Part shown: one piece after another, positions 17,100-23,831 of the stretch
Layout: each line of letters starts with the position of its first letter
Numbering within the stretch: the first letter of the stretch is position 1
Assembly (NCBI RefSeq): GCF_008364555.1
Contig: NZ_VTUC01000001.1
Coordinates: forward strand, 395,754-459,753
Direction of reading: 5' to 3'
Length of the DNA stretch: 64,000 nt
From: Enterobacter vonholyi
GTDB taxonomy: Bacteria; Pseudomonadota; Gammaproteobacteria; Enterobacterales; Enterobacteriaceae
Notes under the pieces: model-generated
Told to the model about the DNA's origin: nothing
Database searches by the model: none
The model's input: only the letters and a program-made list of their open reading frames with translations
Made by a program: the position numbers and the translations under genes

Positions 17100-17894
17100 T
17101 CACCAAATTCGCTTCGGGCTTGGTGTGTTCTCGCCAGCTAACGCTTTTTCATCAGCTACTATTTGTTGGGCCTCTTTATCGGCCTGAGCCTGTGCCATTG
17201 TTGCTGCAGCGTTTTGTTGGGACACCAGAAGCGAGCGGATTTGCAGCAACTGGTTCGTTTGAGCACTGGCAAGCTGGTTAGCGGCCTGAATAGCTTCCAT
17301 TTGCCCTTGTGCGCTGGTTGCCTGAGTTTGCAAATCTGCAAGGTTATCAGCATCGCTTTGCAGTGTTTCCTGCTGTTCGTCGAGAGCCTTAAACACGGCG
17401 TCATTGGCCTTTTTACGTGCCTCAGAACTGTTCTGCTCAGCTTTACGAAGTGCGCTAATTTCATCCGTAGTACATTCAACATTACTGTTAAAACACGGTG
17501 ATGAGCGGTAGTAATTCACGTCCTGATAACGTTTCAGATATGAATCAAGACTTCCGGCTTGATTTTTATAGTAATTAAGGGTGTCCTGCGCCTGCAACAA
17601 TTTGTTGATGGTCGAATTGGCCTGATCCCAGATATAGGCAGCAGGTGCAACTGTATTTTTGAGCATGTTTTCATACTGCTGCAGCTGCGTCTGGTACTGC
17701 TGGATCTGTTTTGCCACAGCCTGAACGTTGTTGACTGCGCTGATTGTGGTCTGCACCACATTAGTACCATCGATTACAGGGATACCGGCTGTCGCCGGTA
17801 ATGCCATGATGGACGCCAGGAAGGAAGCTGCTAATGATTTTTTAGCTGCTAAAATCCCTCTCAGTGATGAAAATACTCGGAGCATTAACTTCAT
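17100..17894 (-). CDS. trbJ: P-type conjugative transfer protein TrbJ (VirB5-like)
   Basis: 264 residues: an N-terminal signal peptide (MKLMLRVFSSLRGI through about residue 36, MALPATAG cleavage region), then a helical, Gln-rich periplasmic body (VVQTTISAVNNVQAVAKQIQ and following) typical of TrbJ, a minor pilus or adhesion subunit of the mating pore. Two cysteines (SSPCFNSNVEC) may form a disulfide. It ends in NTPSPKRIW. A KorB-like operator lies inside the first codons (17841-17853). In IncP plasmids trbJ follows trbI; here it follows traJ directly, so the cluster is rearranged. Confidence 0.9.
   Translation of the reverse strand: MKLMLRVFSSLRGILAAKKSLAASFLASIMALPATAGIPVIDGTNVVQTTISAVNNVQAVAKQIQQYQTQLQQYENMLKNTVAPAAYIWDQANSTINKLLQAQDTLNYYKNQAGSLDSYLKRYQDVNYYRSSPCFNSNVECTTDEISALRKAEQNSSEARKKANDAVFKALDEQQETLQSDADNLADLQTQATSAQGQMEAIQAANQLASAQTNQLLQIRSLLVSQQNAAATMAQAQADKEAQQIVADEKALAGENTPSPKRIW
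17841..17853. promoter_or_regulatory. KorB-type operator within trbJ
   Basis: TTTAGCTGCTAAA, which differs from the IncP KorB operator TTTAGC(G/C)GCTAAA only in the centre base; the dyad extends to 15 bp (TTTTAGC-T-GCTAAAA). It lies about 45 bp inside trbJ. The same 13-mer occurs at 18942-18954. Confidence 0.6.
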
Positions 17895-17975
17895 TTGCCC
17901 ACCTCAATTTTAACTGATTATTGATATTGAAAACTCGTACTTTTAACAGATACAGATATTTAGGAAACCATAAAT

Positions 17976-18329
17976 TTATTTGTCCAAGATTCTATCCATA
18001 ATATTTCTTAGTTCTTGTCTGGTTGATTCTATTTTAGCAAGCAACGTTTTTATCAATGAGGGTGGAAAATCAACTGTGCGTGGATCATTAGCTAACCACA
18101 GTTTAAGTAACCCACCAAGTCGACCAAGATCAGCATTTACTCGGCTAAGCTCTACAACCTGTTCAATATCTACAATAGACTCAACCTGATAACCCATTGC
18201 TACTTTACGAATGAAACTTGCTACACTTAAGCCAGATGCTTCTGCATTTTCCTGGATTTGCGCTTTTTCATCTGGCAAACAATAAACTTTGATTGGTGTA
18301 CTATTTTTTCTAGTCTGAGAAACGGTCAT
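17976..18329 (-). CDS. traJ: Relaxosome protein TraJ (IncP type)
   Basis: Ribbon-helix-helix DNA-binding protein that binds oriT beside nic and recruits the TraI relaxase. The sequence tracks RP4 TraJ along its length: PIKVYCLPDEKAQIQENAEA, SGLSVASFIRKVAMGY, LSRVNADLGRLGGLLKLWL, NDPRTVDFP and LLAKIE. The start at 18329 (MTVSQTRKN) follows GGAGAATGAT; the ATG at 18341 has no good site. About 117 residues, close to the family's 120-125. It lies next to oriT with the RP4 orientation, but the traH/traI relaxase genes expected downstream are missing. Confidence 0.92.
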   Translation of the reverse strand: MTVSQTRKNSTPIKVYCLPDEKAQIQENAEASGLSVASFIRKVAMGYQVESIVDIEQVVELSRVNADLGRLGGLLKLWLANDPRTVDFPPSLIKTLLAKIESTRQELRNIMDRILDK

Positions 18330-18351
18330 ATCATTCTCCATACAGGCGGTA

Positions 18352-18462
18352 GCCGATCAGCCTCGCAGAGCAGGACTCCGTTGAGCAGCCCAGCTGCGAA
18401 TAAGGGAAGGTAAAGTAGAAGCACCGTTTACGGTGGGCCTACTTTACATGTCCTGCCCTACA
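18352..18462 (+). other. IncP-type origin of transfer (oriT) with nic site
   Basis: The stretch CAGCCTCGCAGAGCAGGA (from 18358), GTTGAGCA and TGCGAATAAGGGA (to 18406) match RP4 oriT almost base for base. Then come the TraJ-type inverted repeat GTAAAGTAG (18410-18418) / CTACTTTAC (18439-18447), an inner hairpin CACCG/CGGTG and the nick region ATGTCCTGCCC. By analogy with RP4 (ATCCTG^CCC) nic lies between 18455 and 18456. traJ sits immediately to the left and reads leftwards, as in RP4. Confidence 0.92.
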
Positions 18463-18610
18463 TTTGCCGTTGTGAATCTGTGTATGTATTGTGTATTCCT
18501 GTGTACTCAGTGTGTTTTCCTAAAGCATTTGTGCAGGATTAGTCATGTAAAAGTGTGCAGCATATGTGTTTATTGAAAGGAAACTTATTTGAATACCCCA
18601 AGGAATATTT

Positions 18611-18892
18611 TTATTCTTGCGGCTTGAGCTTTGGTGGTCTGCCACGTTTCCTTTGAGACTTATTTATCTCTTTCGATATATCATCATTCTCTTTCTTTGA
18701 CTCAACGGATTTATCTATCCAGTCCTTGACATCTTCTCTACGCCAGAGAAGGCGTTTATTACCTGGAAGACGGCACCTTGGTGGCAGACATTTTGGATTT
18801 CGCGTTGCATCACTGCGTATACTTTTTACGGTTTTCTTTAACGCAAAAGCCAACTCTTCAACGGTTATAAGTTCTGGCATAACTGATTTCAT
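18611..18892 (-). CDS. AlpA-like helix-turn-helix protein with AT-hook-like tail
   Basis: 93 residues. The N-terminal half (ITVEELAFALKKTVKSIRSD, then CRLPGNKRLLWRREDVKDWI) is an AlpA/excisionase-type MerR-like helix-turn-helix; the C-terminus is highly charged and contains KRGRPPK, a consensus AT-hook core that binds AT-rich minor groove. It lies just beyond oriT, where RP4 has traK (divergent there, same strand here). The upstream region holds two tandem KorB-type operators, so it is probably repressed when an IncP plasmid is present. It could be an excision factor, a relaxosome accessory or a repressor. Confidence 0.75.
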   Translation of the reverse strand: MKSVMPELITVEELAFALKKTVKSIRSDATRNPKCLPPRCRLPGNKRLLWRREDVKDWIDKSVESKKENDDISKEINKSQRKRGRPPKLKPQE

Positions 18893-18926
18893 CGAAGAAC
18901 CTATCTCTCAGTAAAAATTAGAGGAT

Positions 18927-18954
18927 TTTAGCGGCTAAAATTTTAGCTGCTAAA
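18927..18954. promoter_or_regulatory. Two tandem KorB-type operators
   Basis: TTTAGCGGCTAAA (18927-18939) is a perfect IncP KorB operator; TTTAGCTGCTAAA (18942-18954) is the T-centre variant. Their centres are 15 bp apart. They lie 35-60 bp upstream of the helix-turn-helix gene (minus strand), within its likely promoter. Confidence 0.75.
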
Positions 18955-19208
18955 ATTTGCAAACCAACGTTATGAATTGAGAATAATTAAAAGTTACTGG
19001 CAAAAATAATTATGTCAACAGAGTTTTTTATTCAGTGGGTTCTTATTCTGAAGGGAATTTGTTTTTTTTGGGCGTTTTTTGAACGACGCTAAGGTTTTAA
19101 TAATTCTTTTAATCTTTTTGGTTATATATAGGGTTAAAGATCTGGTTAGAAGGGTGTGGAAAAGAGATATATTTAATTGTTTATTATGATGATTTTTGAT
19201 TAGTACCG

Positions 19209-19274
19209 TACCTCATATGTCATGAAACTCTACCTCAAATGTCAATAAACACTACTTCATATGTCAATAATATA
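19209..19274 (-). repeat. Three iterons with 22-bp period (TrfA-like)
   Basis: Repeat starts at 19209, 19231 and 19253, exactly 22 bp apart. On the minus strand the cores read TGACATATGAGGTA, TGACATTTGAGGTA and TGACATATGAAGTA. IncP (RK2) TrfA iterons have the form TGACANNTGAGGGGC, also spaced two helical turns apart. Adjacent to two DnaA boxes in an AT-rich tract, this has the layout of a small oriV. No replication initiator gene is in the window. Confidence 0.7.
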
Positions 19275-19291
19275 GAAAATAAAGAAACAGG

Positions 19292-19326
19292 TTATGCACA
19301 ATATTATTAACAGAATCTGTGGATAA
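19292..19326. promoter_or_regulatory. Two DnaA boxes
   Basis: TTATGCACA on the plus strand (19292-19300) and TTATCCACA on the minus strand (19318-19326). Both match TTATNCACA, and the second is the strongest E. coli DnaA box. They lie 18-50 bp from the last iteron. Confidence 0.7.
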
Positions 19327-19357
19327 ATACACAGCTTATACATGATAAATATAAATT

Positions 19358-19369
19358 GTTTAGCTAAAC
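19358..19369. promoter_or_regulatory. KorA-type operator
   Basis: GTTTAGCTAAAC, a perfect 12-bp palindrome identical to the IncP KorA operator, just beyond the DnaA boxes. Confidence 0.75.
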
Positions 19370-19435
19370 TAAATAGCAATAAATAAAATGAAACAAAATG
19401 TAAATAGCAAGGCAAGGTAGATGATTTAGAAGTTT

Positions 19436-19447
19436 GGTTAGCTAACC
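19436..19447. promoter_or_regulatory. Variant KorA-like palindrome
   Basis: GGTTAGCTAACC, a perfect palindrome that differs from the KorA operator by one symmetric change per half. Between the two exact copies. Confidence 0.5.
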
Positions 19448-19544
19448 TTTATAACAAACACTGTTGGTAAATGTTTCATTTCTGACAACGGATATATCGA
19501 ATTTTAGTAAGAAAAATACTTCAACTAACCTTACTCTCTGATTT

Positions 19545-19556
19545 GTTTAGCTAAAC
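19545..19556. promoter_or_regulatory. KorA-type operator upstream of the HigA-like gene
   Basis: Second exact GTTTAGCTAAAC, embedded in a perfect 20-bp palindrome (19541-19560). It ends 43 bp before the ATG at 19603, the position of a promoter's -10 region for the antitoxin gene. Confidence 0.75.
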
Positions 19557-19602
19557 AAATTACTACATGGAATCCTATGACGTTTGAAAAAAAGGGGGAG
19601 AT

Positions 19603-19860
19603 ATGAAGACGATAAATGCTGCACCTTCAACTGTCGGCGAGATTTTATACGAAGAATTCTTGAAACCATTGAATATGCCTCCCGCAAGACTTGCTGAACT
19701 GATGGATACGACATATGAAAAAATTTGGGAAATAATTAAAAATGAGCGAGATATAACGCTTGAAGAAGCAACTCAACTCTCGATAATTTTCAACACAGAT
19801 GCATCTTTTTGGATGAAATTGCAAGAGCTACATGAGACATGGTTTAATAAACAAAAGTAA
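19603..19860 (+). CDS. HigA-like antitoxin (XRE family), orphan
   Basis: 85 residues with the HigA/VapI signature: a STVGEILYEEFLKPLNMPPA start, helix-turn-helix ARLAELMDTTYEKIWEIIKN, and a C-terminal TLEEATQLSIIFNTDASFWM block. It follows GGGGGAG with good spacing. No HigB/RelE-type toxin gene lies on either side; HigB is normally just upstream, where only the iteron/operator region exists. It is probably a plain repressor or anti-toxin decoy now. The KorA-type palindrome upstream suggests repression by a resident IncP plasmid. Confidence 0.8.
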   Translation: MKTINAAPSTVGEILYEEFLKPLNMPPARLAELMDTTYEKIWEIIKNERDITLEEATQLSIIFNTDASFWMKLQELHETWFNKQK

Positions 19861-20054
19861 GGGCATTCAATTAGATTACTTAATCCTAATACATATTTTT
19901 CTTTGAAAAATACACATGCATTACTAGCGACTTATTAAAATACGATAACACTCGGACAACTGAGGGTTAAAAAATCGAATCCTAGATGATGGGACCCAGT
20001 CCTGACCGGACAAATCATTTTAGCAGTGGTACAGGCGACACTGAAAGTCGATAT

Positions 20055-20089
20055 AAAGAAGCCCGATTGGTAAGATCGGGCTTCTTTTT
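20055..20089 (+). terminator. Rho-independent terminator
   Basis: Stem AAGAAGCCCGAT / ATCGGGCTTCTT with a 7-base loop followed by a T-run on the plus strand. About 195 bp after the HigA-like gene. The rest of 19861-20443 contains no intact gene. Confidence 0.8.
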
Positions 20090-20141
20090 GGGGACTCTGG
20101 CTTGCATAGAACATCCTACATTAGACGTTAAGATCTTACAT

Positions 20142-20285
20142 CTAATTACCCGAAAATACTAATGGATACGTAGTTGCATTTGACCTGACCGCCCATTTGA
20201 ATTTACCCTTATGACCTTTGCAGATTACTCGATCATCGCCAATAAAATCCGACCACTCAAATTCGGGAACGTAAGGATATAGGTC
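20142..20285 (-). pseudogene. Possible C-terminal protein fragment, family unknown
   Basis: The minus-strand frame to a TAG at 20142-20144 reads DLYPYVPEFEWSDFIGDDR then VICKGHKGKFKWAV and ends in SGN, with no start codon and a stop just upstream. Its composition looks protein-like rather than random. Probably the tail of a gene whose body was lost; I do not recognise the family. Confidence 0.25.
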
Positions 20286-20443
20286 TTAAATCTGAAAGAC
20301 TTCTATGTGCAGACGTTGCTTACATAATGTTATGTTCGTTTATGGGAAGCAAGTCACTTAGACCGTGATTAATCTAATTAATTGTTGAAAGAGGTTATTA
20401 GCCACGTCACAAAAATCAAGATAACATGGCTAAAGATTATCAT

Positions 20444-22702
20444 TTAAACATTAATTGGCAACTGGTTGGATAATTGATTTTTGATCCAGTTAGTCGCGTC
20501 AAGTGCTCTAATTCCATCTGAGTGGACGGAGTTGTTTCCATCTAAAGAGCGGATGGTGACAATAATATTCACATCTAAAGGATTAGGAAGTACTGGTTCA
20601 TTTGCCCTTAGCATCACTTTGGCCTGTAGACCCCAAACATCTCCAGAAATACCATTCGGGAATCGCTGTCTGTGGATTTTAACAGGCGACCATTTTCCAC
20701 CATGTTCAATTTGGGCTGATTCATAACCGCTACTTCCTTTTTCTCCTTCCATAGGCACTTTGCCTTTCATACTTTCCCCATCCAGTACGCCAAAGCTTAG
20801 TTCGACATTGGCTCTAACATATTCACTACCAGCATTAGGATCTAAAGGCGGGTTATAGGAGGCGGTGATAATTATTTCACCCTTGAATTTTCCATCCTGA
20901 ATAAGACATTGTGGAATAGGATAATTTGATTTCCTCCATTTCATATTCGGAATTAAAGATGCCTGAAAAACCAAAGTGAAGCTATCATCACTATCATATA
21001 ATGATTCCAAAACACCTTGTGGTCTTCCTGCACCATAATAACGTCTTTCCGTTGCGTCATATTTAGGTGAGTTAAGTTGCGCAGCATGTATAATCAAAGC
21101 CTTTACAAGGCTTGGAGAAACTGAAATATTGGGATTGCCTTCGAGTGAACGCCAAGTATTTGCAGCCATACTAGAAATAATAGGAGCTGAAAAACTAGTC
21201 CCAAAACCACCATATACTCTATTGTCTGGACCTATGACATTTAAGCTTGTATTGCCAGAGCACCATGCTTGGTGCACACCTCCACCAAGATGAACTACAT
21301 CTGGTTTTGGTGTAAAGACAGGCCCAGGTCCTCTACGAGAATATGGCGTTGGTTCACCGACTTTAACGTAAGAGTCATGAGTCTCTAAATGTGCTATAGA
21401 ACCAACAGTTAAACTCCGAACTGATTCTGAGGGGGAGGATAATAAATCTGGATATGTACCATTTACTGGCCATCTACGAACTGATAGAGGTGGGTTGTAA
21501 TTGTAAGGAATGTAATTCCCTGATGCAACAACAAATAAAACACCATATTGATCGCTAAGATGGTCTAATTCGATGGCAAAGTCACTAAACTCTTCGTTTT
21601 TATAGGAGCCTCCACCTAGTGACAAATTCCAAACCTTTATATCTGGTCTTTTAGCAATTGCTGCTTTAAGCCTTTCAGTTAGCAGGGCGGTATCACTTCC
21701 TGCAGATTCTAAAGCACAGACATTATAAATTCTAGATTGGCTATCAGGAAGCCAACTGTGGTTGTTATTTATTTTCCTTGAATTTATTATCAAAGAAGAA
21801 ACCATTGTTCCGTGTTCATAATCAGTTTCAGGAGGCAATACGTATAAATCATTTCCCACTATCCAGGGTGACAAAGCTGTTGCTGCGTTACTGACCCCAG
21901 TATCAAATACAGCAACAATCGGCAAACCATTTACAGGTGGAGGAAGGATCTCACTATTTCCTTGGGCATTCAGATAATCAGTTTGTTCTGGAATTACAAT
22001 CGGCACTGGATAGGCAGATTTAACTCCAGGAAACTTGAGAAGTTTATCAATAGAAACTTTATCATTTGTACTTAACTCTTTAATATTGAAAATAAAGCTA
22101 TTTCTTGGCTGAATTATTTCATCGTACATCAACCCCTCTTCATCTAAGATTTCTCGGAAAGCATCTATATTTTTTTGATTAGCGTCATCACCATTATATC
22201 TAAATAGACGCACATAAATACTTTTCATGCGTACAAGTTCATCTGAAGAAAGTGATGTTTTTCGTTCAGCTGTCCATGGCTCAATTGACTCGATTGCGCT
22301 TAGGTTGTTTTTTATAGCTTTAGTCTGCCTGTTCAGTATAGCAGTCTTAAGACTTCTATAACTCGCAGAGTGTGCAGCAACGAGCATTTCATTTATTTTC
22401 CCATGCCCAGCAATTTCAAGATTGCCATCACTTGCTAATGTCATTGGTCTATGAGATTTAGCAATAGCTTCATCTCGAATCTTGAAAACTAAAGTTTTAA
22501 GTAATTCTGGATAATCCCTTGATTCTTCAGATAATGCCTCAAAAGATGAGTCTAGCTCATTTGCTAACTTCACTCGGTAATTTTCATCTACATTAACAAA
22601 TAACTTCCCACCCCCACCCTTCGTTTCTACCCCAGTAAGATCTCGTGGGTTGTAAGGAATGTGGAAGAACGGGTTTCTCTTTTTAGATACTCTGTTTACC
22701 AT
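20444..22702 (-). CDS. Subtilisin-like serine protease of an AAA/subtilase pair (IetS-like)
   Basis: 752 residues from the ATG at 22702 (MVNRVSKKRN), which follows AAGGAAAATAATTATC; an upstream ATG at 22723 is less likely. The S8 catalytic triad is complete: Asp267 in AVFDTGVS, His297 in YEHGTMVSS, Ser503 in GTSFSAP, with the oxyanion Asn396 in ASGN. About 260 residues precede the protease domain and a beta-rich domain of about 170 follows. No signal peptide, so it is intracellular. It overlaps the stop of the ATPase gene by 20 bp. Such pairs were described as IetA/IetS, first in Ti-plasmid incompatibility and later as phage defence; the protease probably acts on infection or plasmid cues. 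Confidence 0.85.
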   Translation of the reverse strand: MVNRVSKKRNPFFHIPYNPRDLTGVETKGGGGKLFVNVDENYRVKLANELDSSFEALSEESRDYPELLKTLVFKIRDEAIAKSHRPMTLASDGNLEIAGHGKINEMLVAAHSASYRSLKTAILNRQTKAIKNNLSAIESIEPWTAERKTSLSSDELVRMKSIYVRLFRYNGDDANQKNIDAFREILDEEGLMYDEIIQPRNSFIFNIKELSTNDKVSIDKLLKFPGVKSAYPVPIVIPEQTDYLNAQGNSEILPPPVNGLPIVAVFDTGVSNAATALSPWIVGNDLYVLPPETDYEHGTMVSSLIINSRKINNNHSWLPDSQSRIYNVCALESAGSDTALLTERLKAAIAKRPDIKVWNLSLGGGSYKNEEFSDFAIELDHLSDQYGVLFVVASGNYIPYNYNPPLSVRRWPVNGTYPDLLSSPSESVRSLTVGSIAHLETHDSYVKVGEPTPYSRRGPGPVFTPKPDVVHLGGGVHQAWCSGNTSLNVIGPDNRVYGGFGTSFSAPIISSMAANTWRSLEGNPNISVSPSLVKALIIHAAQLNSPKYDATERRYYGAGRPQGVLESLYDSDDSFTLVFQASLIPNMKWRKSNYPIPQCLIQDGKFKGEIIITASYNPPLDPNAGSEYVRANVELSFGVLDGESMKGKVPMEGEKGSSGYESAQIEHGGKWSPVKIHRQRFPNGISGDVWGLQAKVMLRANEPVLPNPLDVNIIVTIRSLDGNNSVHSDGIRALDATNWIKNQLSNQLPINV

Positions 22703-23831
22703 GATAATTATTTTCCTTAACAATGTTTCCTATCCCGCGAACAGATAGGTTATATAGTTTAGATAATACTCTCAGTGAAAACTTTTTTTCGTCCCAACTT
22801 CTCAACCATCTAATTTCATCTTCTTTACTCTTCAAGGAAATATTTTGATCCTGAGCCATTGTAAATGCGATTTTTTTAAGGAGTAATACCTCGTCAACAT
22901 TATTATTATTTGAAAGTATCGCCTTCCTTTTACAATCAAGTGAAATTTGCTCAACAGTTGAGCCAGTCACTCCCAATGATTTCTTTGCAATGTAATTTAT
23001 ATCTACATCTTTGCTGATGAATTGACCAAGCTTGTCTCTCCATATTTCAGTCAAAATATTTTCATCTGGTGTATACATCGGTAACTTAAATGAGAACCGC
23101 CTCCAAATTGCTGGATCTAAAAGATTCTCATGGTTAGTCGCAGCAATCACAATCACATTTTCGGGAAGAGAATCAATATTCTGTAATAATGCGATAACGA
23201 TCCTTTGTAACTCACCGATATCCCTTTCATTCCCGCGGGCTGATGCGAGCGCATCAAATTCATCTAAAAAAAGCACACAAGGGACTGTCGAGGAATATTC
23301 AAATACTTTTCTAAGATTTTTACTTGTCTGCCCTAGAAGGCTGCTAACTAATGTATCGCAACGCACAGTTAACATTCGTAACGATAAACGGGCTGCGATG
23401 TGTCTGGCAAGTCTTGTCTTACCTGTTCCGGGTTTTCCAAATAATATTATTCTATTTGGAAGTGCCGCATTGAATTTATATAATTTATCATAATTATCAA
23501 TATTTGCTATGAAATCATCGATGACCTCAGTTGCACTCTCTGACAAAATAATCTTGTCTTCATGTAATGTTGGAATGCTGACGTCAACAGTATTTAATCT
23601 ACTATCATTGTCCACTGGTAAATCATTAAATGAAAAGCCACCATCACCTTTTTGAGCGCTAACCAGAGCAGTGGGCATTTTATTCAATTTATCACGAATC
23701 ATTTTCGCGTATCGGGCTTCTCCCCTCTCATCGAGTTTGTCAGCTAGAAGACCAGCATAATTATTAGACATTGACGCGTTTGCCTTCAATGCCCCTTCTA
23801 AAATTTTCAGAACTTCAGATATATATTCCAC
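22683..23831 (-). CDS. AAA+ ATPase of an AAA/subtilase pair (IetA-like)
   Basis: 382 residues. An N-terminal region of about 115 residues is followed by a classical AAA module: Walker A GKPGTGKT (132-139), Walker B VLFLDEFD (186-193), sensor-1 Asn233 in ATNHENLLDP and arginine-finger RR (244-245), then a C-terminal helical lid. Upstream partner of the subtilase, with overlapping ends, so translationally coupled. In IetAS systems the ATPase is thought to sense or present substrate to the protease. The gene is AT-rich like the rest of the right island arm. Function as defence here is inferred from the pair. Confidence 0.85.
   Translation of the reverse strand: MEYISEVLKILEGALKANASMSNNYAGLLADKLDERGEARYAKMIRDKLNKMPTALVSAQKGDGGFSFNDLPVDNDSRLNTVDVSIPTLHEDKIILSESATEVIDDFIANIDNYDKLYKFNAALPNRIILFGKPGTGKTRLARHIAARLSLRMLTVRCDTLVSSLLGQTSKNLRKVFEYSSTVPCVLFLDEFDALASARGNERDIGELQRIVIALLQNIDSLPENVIVIAATNHENLLDPAIWRRFSFKLPMYTPDENILTEIWRDKLGQFISKDVDINYIAKKSLGVTGSTVEQISLDCKRKAILSNNNNVDEVLLLKKIAFTMAQDQNISLKSKEDEIRWLRSWDEKKFSLRVLSKLYNLSVRGIGNIVKENNYHGKQSI

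Noticed and set aside
19201..19275. Iteron array considered as a CRISPR
   Set aside because: Period is 22 bp with 7-8 bp between cores, far too short for repeat-spacer units, and no cas gene is near.
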